From contig JAMORZ010000173.1 in assembly GCA_027063295.1 (NCBI GenBank), forward strand, positions 1 to 5,099: a stretch of 5,099 bases of DNA, written 5' to 3'. A program made the translations under genes and the position numbers. This document shows positions 1-5,099 of this stretch, in pieces. Numbering within the stretch: the stretch's first letter is position 1; each line of letters opens with the position of its first letter. Under the pieces are notes generated by a model that saw only the letters and a program-made list of their open reading frames with translations, searched no databases and was not told the origin of the DNA. This stretch comes from Sulfurimonas sp. GTDB lineage: Bacteria; Campylobacterota; Campylobacteria; Campylobacterales; Sulfurimonadaceae.

Positions 1-1009
1 TATGGATCTCATTCCCCTCATATCTGAAAGTATATTTAGCAATTTTACGCCTCATATCATTACAAATATCAAGAAAATTATTGTTAAGTTCATCATTATA
101 GATAAGAAGTAAAAACTCCTCCCCTCCGTATCGAACAAGGATATCATCCTCTTTTAGGTTTTGTTTTAAAATCTTTGCACTTTCTATAAGGATCAAGTCA
201 CCAGCTTTATGTCCGTATGTATCATTGATATGTTTAAAACGATCAAGATCAAGCATTGCAATAGCATACTTATGAAGATCAAGTGCAGGAACAACCTCTG
301 TTAGATAATGGCGATTGAAAAGTGATGTGAGTTGGTCTTCAAAGAGTCTTTTTTTTGTTTTAAAGTAGTTGTACAGCTGGATCGTTCCTACCGAGATAAG
401 AAGAAAGATAAAGATAATAAGAACAATAAAAAAGTTTTTAAGTGGTTGCATAAGATTAAGAATGGTCTTTTGAAGATCGGTTGTCATATCTACACTTAAA
501 AGAGCGATCACTTTATCTTTGTAGATAACAGGATGTAGGTATGTCATCCAAAGGTTTTCCATATTTTTTTGCCAAATGATTTTACCTTGATGTGTTTTGT
601 AAATCTCCTTATATGCTTGTGGTGATATAGGATCAAATTTTTGGTAGTATCTTGCTTTATCCTCTTTTGATCCATCAAGTAAAAAACGAAATTTGCCGTT
701 CTTGTCTAAGAACAAAAGATAGGTATATTTTGTATTTTTTGTGATGATTTGTGAAAGTTTTGATTCAAAGTTATCTCGTACTTTTCTATTTTGAAAAAAT
801 TTTGCAAGCTGTTCATCTTTAGCTTGCTGTGTGATATCTATTGCAATATTTTCTAAGACATCACTTACATGAGCTATTTTTTCGTGGATAATTTTTTCTT
901 GGATTTCTGCTTGTGTTTGTTCTATATAGAAGTAAAGATAAACAGCAAAGATCCCAAAGCTTGTTAAAATAGCGATAAGGAGTGTATCTGCTTTTCTTTT
1001 GATTACCAT
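1..1009 (-). CDS. Membrane-bound diguanylate cyclase with periplasmic sensor region and GGDEF domain (C-terminus cut by window edge)
   Basis: The frame is open from an ATG at 1009 to the window edge, giving 336 residues without a stop. Residues about 8-29 and 192-213 are hydrophobic membrane helices. Between them lie about 160 residues that should be periplasmic, with a Cache/PDC-like stretch (YLLFLDKNGKFRFLLDG, about 97-113; later VIALLSVDM). A GGDEF domain starts near residue 225. It shows LDLDRFKHINDTYGH (253-267), AGD (269-271) and RYGGEEF (293-299), so the metal-binding and catalytic residues for making c-di-GMP from two GTP are present. The inhibitory-site position normally RxxD reads KEDD (286-289). 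About the last third of the GGDEF domain is missing here, and a following EAL domain cannot be excluded. The start overlaps the upstream gene's stop by 7 bases (ATGGTAA), and GAAGAA lies 5 bases before it as a weak Shine-Dalgarno. Cyclase activity is well supported; the sensed signal is unknown. Confidence 0.95.
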   Translation of the reverse strand, partial: MVIKRKADTLLIAILTSFGIFAVYLYFYIEQTQAEIQEKIIHEKIAHVSDVLENIAIDITQQAKDEQLAKFFQNRKVRDNFESKLSQIITKNTKYTYLLFLDKNGKFRFLLDGSKEDKARYYQKFDPISPQAYKEIYKTHQGKIIWQKNMENLWMTYLHPVIYKDKVIALLSVDMTTDLQKTILNLMQPLKNFFIVLIIFIFLLISVGTIQLYNYFKTKKRLFEDQLTSLFNRHYLTEVVPALDLHKYAIAMLDLDRFKHINDTYGHKAGDLILIESAKILKQNLKEDDILVRYGGEEFLLLIYNDELNNNFLDICNDMRRKIAKYTFRYEGNEIH

Positions 1010-1431
1010 AACTGTTCTTCGATGTACGGCTCAAGTGGTTTTGCTAGTTTAATATGATACTCTTCAAGTCTAGGTTGTATAAAAACTATATTTGGTCGAC
1101 CTTTTTTCCAAAAAAATGCACCAAAACTTTGTGGAATGTCATAGAGAAGGTCATAATCAAGTACAAAAACATATTTGTTCTTGATATTAAAGTTGCTGGG
1201 ATGTTCTAAGATAAGAAAATTTGCATCTTCATAGTTTTGTGTTGTTGTGATACCTGGTGTATTTTGGAATTGATGAAGAAGCTCTTCATTGTCACTCCAG
1301 ACTTTTTTTGTTGATATATTTTCAACACCAACTATGATGTTTTTTAAAATATTTACTCTCAACTGCTCACTTGTAGCACTTCCGAAAACAAGAGTGGTGA
1401 TAAGGATGAAGAGGAGTAATAGCTTTTTCAA
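1003..1431 (-). CDS. Small exported (periplasmic) protein of unknown family between receptor and diguanylate cyclase
   Basis: This 142-residue protein begins at a TTG codon. The frame contains no ATG at all, and the TTG sits directly before a classic signal peptide (MKKLLLLFILITTLVFGSA, probable cleavage near residue 19). No further membrane helix or lipobox cysteine follows, so the mature protein of about 123 residues should be soluble in the periplasm. Visible landmarks are NYEDANFLIL (66-75), a hydrophobic strand KYVFVLDYDLLYD (86-98), and GAFFWKKGRPNIVFIQPRL (104-122), which looks like the conserved core. I do not recognise the family. The size, export and position beside a cyclase resemble YfiR (DUF4154), but I cannot see its signature. 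The TTG overlaps the receptor's TGA by 4 bases (TTGA), and the 3' end overlaps the cyclase start by 7 bases. By inference it is a periplasmic relay or ligand-binding subunit controlling the cyclase. Confidence 0.85.
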   Translation of the reverse strand: MKKLLLLFILITTLVFGSATSEQLRVNILKNIIVGVENISTKKVWSDNEELLHQFQNTPGITTTQNYEDANFLILEHPSNFNIKNKYVFVLDYDLLYDIPQSFGAFFWKKGRPNIVFIQPRLEEYHIKLAKPLEPYIEEQLW

Positions 1432-3293
1432 AATGTGTACTCTAGTGTTGCTATAACTCTTCTTTGTGTTGCTGGTATAAGAAGAGTTCCTTGTGGATCA
1501 ATAGGGGTTAGAGAAGCTTTGTCAAAAAGATTTTCCCCTTTAAGTTTAATGTTTGTCTGTTTGTTGTAAGTGTATCCAAGTGACAGTGTATAGTCGTATC
1601 CAGCATCAACTTCAAAATTTGTGCTTGTTTGATAACTTGATCTATAAACAAGTTCATTATATATATTGAACTTACCATAGTGGTTGAATGATTGGATTAG
1701 AACTCCACTTCCTGGAGAAAAATACGTGTCTGCATATCCTTTGTAATATTCCATTATTATTTTATTGTCAAGATCAAAATGGTGCTCAGCACGAATATAC
1801 CAGCGATTAAAATGTTTTTGCTCTGGAAGGTTAAAATATTGCTTTTTTATTTGATTAAAACTTAAAGCATTTTCAATCTCTTTATAGGCATATCCAAGCA
1901 CGACAGTGTTTGTACCTGTTTTATACTGAACCTCTCCAGCATAGAGATCAATAAGAGCACTTTCAAGATTTGGATTTGGTTTATATATAGGGGGTGTAAT
2001 CGAAGTTTGCAACATTGTTGGATAGACATATCTTCTAATGGCAAATATTTTTGTACTCCACTCTTTAGAGAGTAAAGAGATAAAACCTAATCGTAGAGAA
2101 TATTCTGTTGAATCTTTAAAATGTTCAGGTTGATAGTAATCAACTTTTCCACTAAATGTTAAAAGGTTATTTTTATTAAGATTGTAAAGCTCTTCTAAAT
2201 AAAGCATATAAATATCAACAGAATCTTTATCTAAAGCAGGTGTGTAGCCTTGTACATCGTACTGATGAAGATGAAAGCTTTTTTGTTGGTATTGTACACC
2301 AGTAAGGAAGTCATGTTTATTATTTACTATTTTGTATTCCAAGATAGCTTTGTAGATATCTGAATCAATATTGGCATAAAAGTAAGGACTATGAGTTGAT
2401 CCAATCCCTATAGGAGATACATCTTCATTATCGATTTTACTTTTTTCTCTTCCATAGCTTAAAGCAGCTTTCCAGTTTTTGGCAAAATATTTTGCTCCAT
2501 AAATGTACCCATAAGTTTTGAGAATATCATTACCTTTTGGAGCAGTTCCTAATCCACTTAAAATATCTGTAGTTGTTGTAATTGCATCTATTGCAAAATC
2601 AAAATCTTTTTCTTTTGTCAGACTGAGATGTGTTTGGTATCTTCTGTAGTCACGAGAGAGTGTTTGGTTGTTACGTTCATAAGTATCGTAATCGACTTGT
2701 GCTACATCAATAGAAGCAAGATAGCTGAAGTTTTCTGTTTTTCCAGCAGTTAAAGCACTCATATCGCCACTTGATTCAGAATCAACACTGAACTGAAAAG
2801 AGGTGGAATTTTCACGTGAAGGATCTTTTGAATAAAGACGAATCACCATAGAACCTGGTTCATTTCCAAAGGCAATAGAACTTCCACCCTGATAGATCTC
2901 GATATGATCTACAAAATAAAGGTTAAGGTTCGCATACATATCAAGTGTATTTGATTGTAAAACACTATTTACTTCATAATCATCAATATAAAGTTTTAAA
3001 GGTGGCATCGCCATACGACCTGTTGCAACACGTGTTAAAGAGAATGCACCATTGTTTCTTACCTGGAGTGTATGGAGACGAATCGTCTTCAAAATATCCT
3101 GTAAAGTGTAGGCTTGCATCTTTTCTAAATCTTCACGAGAGTAAACGATGAGAAAACCAGCACTCTCTTTTTTCGTTTTTGTGTAAAGAGATTCTGATTG
3201 TTCATACTCTTTTAGTAAATCATCGAGAATTAGCTCTTTTGAAGAGAGTTGAGATGCTAAGAGCAAGCTAAGTGTAAATAATGTTTTTTTCAT
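1428..3293 (-). CDS. TonB-dependent-receptor-like outer-membrane protein (plug plus beta-barrel)
   Basis: This 621-residue protein has a signal peptide (MKKTLFTLSLLLASQLSS, cleavage near 18). A helical-looking segment follows (LDDLLKEYEQSESLYTKTKK, 23-42) and then a plug domain at about 44-157. Plug landmarks are SREDLEKMQAYTLQDILKT (52-70), LKLYIDDYEV (99-108) and VDHIEIYQGGSSIAFGNEPG (128-147), the counterpart of the usual 'IEVLRGP.S.LYG'. The rest is an aromatic-rich barrel with NPNLESALIDLYAGEVQYK (440-458), GENLFDKASL (586-595) and a terminal EYTF ending in the Phe expected for BAM-assisted insertion. It is at the short end for the family, and no STN signalling domain fits before the plug. 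No classic TonB box is obvious, so energised transport is not proven. Ligand is unknown. It is the first gene of a coupled operon with an exported protein and a diguanylate cyclase. The 15 bases before the ATG show no good Shine-Dalgarno. Confidence 0.93.
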   Translation of the reverse strand: MKKTLFTLSLLLASQLSSKELILDDLLKEYEQSESLYTKTKKESAGFLIVYSREDLEKMQAYTLQDILKTIRLHTLQVRNNGAFSLTRVATGRMAMPPLKLYIDDYEVNSVLQSNTLDMYANLNLYFVDHIEIYQGGSSIAFGNEPGSMVIRLYSKDPSRENSTSFQFSVDSESSGDMSALTAGKTENFSYLASIDVAQVDYDTYERNNQTLSRDYRRYQTHLSLTKEKDFDFAIDAITTTTDILSGLGTAPKGNDILKTYGYIYGAKYFAKNWKAALSYGREKSKIDNEDVSPIGIGSTHSPYFYANIDSDIYKAILEYKIVNNKHDFLTGVQYQQKSFHLHQYDVQGYTPALDKDSVDIYMLYLEELYNLNKNNLLTFSGKVDYYQPEHFKDSTEYSLRLGFISLLSKEWSTKIFAIRRYVYPTMLQTSITPPIYKPNPNLESALIDLYAGEVQYKTGTNTVVLGYAYKEIENALSFNQIKKQYFNLPEQKHFNRWYIRAEHHFDLDNKIIMEYYKGYADTYFSPGSGVLIQSFNHYGKFNIYNELVYRSSYQTSTNFEVDAGYDYTLSLGYTYNKQTNIKLKGENLFDKASLTPIDPQGTLLIPATQRRVIATLEYTF

Positions 3294-3307
3294 AATCTGA
3301 ATGATAT

Positions 3308-3321
3308 CTAAAACTTTTTAG
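3308..3321. promoter_or_regulatory. 14-bp interrupted palindrome in the divergent intergenic region (possible operator)
   Basis: CTAAAA-CT-TTTTAG is a perfect 6-bp inverted repeat with a 2-bp centre. It lies 15-28 bases upstream of the receptor ATG and about 25 bases upstream of the candidate argD -10 box. The position suits a repressor or activator site for the receptor operon. It is AT-rich, so chance occurrence is quite possible, and I match it to no known regulator. Confidence 0.25.
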
Positions 3322-3342
3322 TAGTTTGCTTAAGCCCAAATC

Positions 3343-3351
3343 TGCTACACT
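3343..3351 (+). promoter_or_regulatory. argD: Candidate extended -10 promoter element for argD
   Basis: TGCTACACT fits an extended -10 (TGn followed by TACACT, four of six matches to TATAAT), 41 bases before the argD ATG. No convincing -35 box stands at 16-18 bp spacing. The upstream DNA is T-rich (3315-3331), which would fit the Campylobacterota habit of sigma-70 promoters with a strong -10 and no fixed -35. The assignment rests on motif and position only. Confidence 0.35.
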
Positions 3352-3392
3352 TCTTTCAGAAAAAGGCTATCAGATCTAAAGGAAAATTTAAC

Positions 3393-4571
3393 ATGAAAAC
3401 ACAAGAATTAGATAAAAAGTATGTATTACCTACTTATGGGCGTGTTGATGTAGAGTTTGTTAGTGCCAAAAATGCAACACTTAAAGACACTACAGGAAAA
3501 GAGTATATAGATTTTACATCGGGGATTGGTGTTGTTAGTGTAGGGCATGCAAACGATAGAGTAACAAAGGCTTTATGTGAGCAAATCTCTAATATTACAC
3601 ATATCTCAAACCTTTACTATATCACACCTCAAGCAAAAGCAGCTCAAAAAGTAGTAGAAGCAAGTGGGTATGATATGGCATGTTTCTTTGCAAACTCAGG
3701 GGCAGAGGCAAACGAAGGAGCGATCAAGATTGCTCGTAAACACGGGGAGCGTGATGGTGAGATAAAACGTTACAAGATCATTACACTCAACCACTCTTTT
3801 CATGGTCGTACCATCACAACAGTAAAAGCAACAGGACAAGAGTCTATGCACAATTATTTTGGACCTTTTCCAGATGGGTTTGTTTATGCTGATGGGATAG
3901 ATGAGATAGAAGCTTTGCTTGATGATCATACAGCAGCAGTTATGATAGAGTTGATACAAGGTGAGGGTGGAGTTGAGCCACAAGATAAAGCAAAAGTGCA
4001 AGCTTTGGCAAAACTACTTAAAGAAAAAGAGATACCACTTATAGTGGATGAAGTGCAAACTGGAGCATACAGAACAGGTGAGTTCACTGCTAGTCAGCTT
4101 TATGGGATAGAGCCTGAGATCATCACTTTAGCAAAAGGTGTTGGTGGTGGTGTACCTGTTGGGATCGTAATGACAAGTTTAAAAGAGGTTTTAAGTGCAG
4201 GTGATCATGGTTCAACATTTGGTGGAAACTACCTAAGTGCTAGAGCTGTATGTGAAGTTGTAGATATCTTAAGTGAACTCAAAGAGAGTGGAGATTTGGA
4301 GATCACATCTTTGATGTTTAACCAAGCATTAGAGAAGTTTTATAATGCTCACAAAGATATCTTTACTCAAAAAGTTGGTATCGGTATGATGTGTGGACTA
4401 AGAGTAAAAGATGCTCAAACTCTTTCAGATATCATTGCAAATGCAAAAGATGCTGGTGTGATGGTGCTTAAAGCTGGACGTAATACACTGAGATTTTTAC
4501 CACCACTTACTATAACAAAAAAGGAGATAGATAGAGGTTTTACACTTTTAGGAAGTGCACTTTCTAAGTAG
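3393..4571 (+). CDS. argD: Acetylornithine aminotransferase (class-III PLP aminotransferase), arginine biosynthesis
   Basis: This 392-residue protein has the full length usual for ArgD, a cytoplasmic PLP enzyme. ArgD interconverts N-acetylglutamate semialdehyde and N-acetylornithine using glutamate as amino donor (EC 2.6.1.11); some homologues also serve lysine synthesis as succinyl-diaminopimelate aminotransferase. Family marks are intact: ANSGAEANEGAIKIAR (100-115, phosphate cup), FHGRT (136-140), ELIQGEGG (186-193), VDEVQTG (218-224, Asp219 to the PLP ring nitrogen), LAKGVGGGVPVG (246-257, Lys248 the Schiff-base lysine), GSTFGGN (273-279, Thr275 to phosphate from the partner subunit) and LRFLPPL (366-372). 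The ATG is preceded by AAAGGA at 3378-3383 with good spacing, which fixes the start. It is transcribed alone, divergent from the receptor operon and convergent with the ABC-F gene. The related class-III enzymes for ornithine or GABA cannot be fully excluded, but length and motifs favour ArgD. Confidence 0.95.
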   Translation: MKTQELDKKYVLPTYGRVDVEFVSAKNATLKDTTGKEYIDFTSGIGVVSVGHANDRVTKALCEQISNITHISNLYYITPQAKAAQKVVEASGYDMACFFANSGAEANEGAIKIARKHGERDGEIKRYKIITLNHSFHGRTITTVKATGQESMHNYFGPFPDGFVYADGIDEIEALLDDHTAAVMIELIQGEGGVEPQDKAKVQALAKLLKEKEIPLIVDEVQTGAYRTGEFTASQLYGIEPEIITLAKGVGGGVPVGIVMTSLKEVLSAGDHGSTFGGNYLSARAVCEVVDILSELKESGDLEITSLMFNQALEKFYNAHKDIFTQKVGIGMMCGLRVKDAQTLSDIIANAKDAGVMVLKAGRNTLRFLPPLTITKKEIDRGFTLLGSALSK

Positions 4572-4582
4572 ATACTCTAAAA

Positions 4583-4620
4583 GATAGAAAACACAAAGGT
4601 TTTACTTTTGGTTCTCTATC
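4583..4620. terminator. Long imperfect hairpin across the convergent argD/ABC-F junction, likely shared terminator
   Basis: Arms 4583-4599 and 4605-4620 pair around a 5-base loop (4600-4604). On the plus strand, G4583-A4588 pair with T4615-C4620, A4590-C4592 with G4611-T4613, and C4594-G4599 with C4605-G4610. There is one A/C mismatch (4589/4614), one bulged A (4593) and one G-T wobble (4598/4606). The minus-strand RNA swaps the defects: the mismatch becomes a wobble and the wobble a mismatch. On the minus strand the hairpin is followed by TTTTAGAG (complement of 4575-4582), a short U-run suited to ending the ABC-F transcript. After the plus-strand copy the sequence is only moderately T-rich. 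The stop codon of the ABC-F gene lies in the loop. I judged pairing by hand; no folding energy was computed. Confidence 0.55.
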
Positions 4621-5099
4621 ATCTCTACTTTCTCTTCGATACTGAGTAACTCTTCTACTTTTTCTTCATAAACTTTTTCAAGCTCCTCTAGCTCACTTGC
4701 AAGTTTGCTAAGACCCATCTCACCATAACATTCAGGATCACTCAGGCAGTTGTTTTTTTGCTCAATTTGCTCTTCTAGCTCCTCTATCTCTTCTGGAAGT
4801 TTTTCAAGGGCGATTTTCTCTTTGTAGGTAAGCTTTATAGGTTTTGCTTTTTGTACCTTTTGCTCTTGTGGCTGTGTTTGTACTTTTATGGCATCTTGTT
4901 CCATATTTGCTAGAGTATGCAGCTCTTTTTCAAGCTCTAAGTACTCTGAGTATTGTTGGTAGGACTCTTCAACCGTTTTATCACCCTTGAAGATAAAGAG
5001 TTTTTTTGCGATCTTATCTACAAAGTATCTATCGTGACTTACAATGATAACTGCACCACTAAAATTTGTGAGTTGCTCCTCTAAGATGTTGATGGTTGG
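4602..5099 (-). CDS. uup: ABC-F family ATPase, Uup-like, C-terminal part (N-terminus outside window)
   Basis: The minus-strand frame is open from the window edge to a TAA at 4604-4602, giving 165 C-terminal residues. The first visible residues follow the Walker B/D-loop region of the second nucleotide-binding domain: PTINILEEQLTNFSGAVIIV, then SHDRYF with the switch histidine at visible residue 22, and a terminal FIFKGDKTVEESYQQYSEYL segment. A Gln/Lys-rich linker (about 67-90) leads to KLTYKEKIALEKLPEEIEEL and a two-helix coiled coil (about 93-118 and 127-160) joined at LSDPECYGE. This tail is the hallmark of Uup, a cytosolic ribosome-associated ABC-F ATPase that binds branched nucleic acid and influences transposon excision. 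An ATG at 4904 could make the coiled coil look like a separate 100-residue gene, but the ABC frame runs through it without a break. The two cysteines flanking the hairpin turn (118, 124) are unusual. The promoter and both Walker A motifs are not in view. Confidence 0.92.
   Translation of the reverse strand, partial: PTINILEEQLTNFSGAVIIVSHDRYFVDKIAKKLFIFKGDKTVEESYQQYSEYLELEKELHTLANMEQDAIKVQTQPQEQKVQKAKPIKLTYKEKIALEKLPEEIEELEEQIEQKNNCLSDPECYGEMGLSKLASELEELEKVYEEKVEELLSIEEKVEMIENQK

Noticed and set aside
1003..1431. Naming the small exported protein YfiR
   Set aside because: Context and size fit, but I cannot identify the DUF4154 sequence signature, so only functional analogy is proposed.
1862..2044. 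60-residue open frame on the minus strand inside the receptor gene
   Set aside because: It is an alternative frame fully within the well-supported receptor gene, with no ribosome binding site or recognisable protein character.
2945..3151. 68-residue open frame on the plus strand, antisense to the receptor plug region
   Set aside because: It is antisense to the conserved plug-coding sequence, its composition is not protein-like, and no start signal is visible.
1428..3293. Receptor as a truncated pseudogene because of its short length
   Set aside because: The signal peptide, plug, barrel motifs and terminal phenylalanine are all present in one uninterrupted frame.
3296..3314. Fur-like box (AATGATATCT) before the receptor gene
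   Set aside because: Only a short half-site-like match to AATGATA is present and it lacks the repeated GATAAT hexamer pattern, so iron control is not supported.
3696..4001. 101-residue open frame on the minus strand, antisense to argD
   Set aside because: It mirrors conserved argD codons, is rich in Cys, Ile and Leu as antisense frames often are, and shows no domain.
4602..4904. Stand-alone 100-residue coiled-coil protein starting at the ATG at 4904
   Set aside because: The same frame continues upstream without a stop to the window edge and encodes the SHDRYF end of an ABC-F nucleotide-binding domain, so this ATG is an internal methionine.

Overview
The window reads as a low-GC (mid-30s percent by eye) chromosomal segment of a Gram-negative bacterium. 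The likeliest source is a Campylobacterota (Epsilonproteobacteria) member of the Sulfurimonas/Sulfurospirillum/Arcobacter type. This rests on the AT-rich codon use, the style of the outer-membrane receptor and the tight gene packing. It is an inference from sequence character, not a database match. No mobile element, CRISPR array, tRNA or rRNA is visible.

Layout: Three genes lie on the minus strand and are read from 3293 down past position 1. They are a small TonB-dependent-type outer-membrane receptor (1428-3293), a 142-residue exported protein of unknown family (1003-1431), and a membrane-bound diguanylate cyclase with a periplasmic sensor region and a GGDEF domain (1-1009, C-terminus beyond the window). 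The reading frames overlap by 4 and 7 bases, so they almost certainly form one translationally coupled operon. A 99-bp gap (3294-3392) separates this operon from the divergent argD (3393-4571, plus strand), the PLP-dependent acetylornithine aminotransferase of arginine biosynthesis. ArgD converges on the C-terminal part of a Uup-like ABC-F ATPase (4602-5099, minus strand, N-terminus outside the window). A long imperfect hairpin at 4583-4620 lies across this convergent junction and probably acts as a shared terminator.

How the genes may work together: argD and the ABC-F protein look like ordinary housekeeping genes. The three-gene minus-strand operon is the interesting part. It joins an outer-membrane receptor, a small periplasmic protein and an inner-membrane c-di-GMP synthase in spatial order across the envelope. 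This invites the hypothesis of a trans-envelope signalling module: ligand or receptor state, then periplasmic relay, then cyclase activity. The arrangement resembles YfiBNR in logic, but the middle protein does not show a recognisable YfiR family signature.
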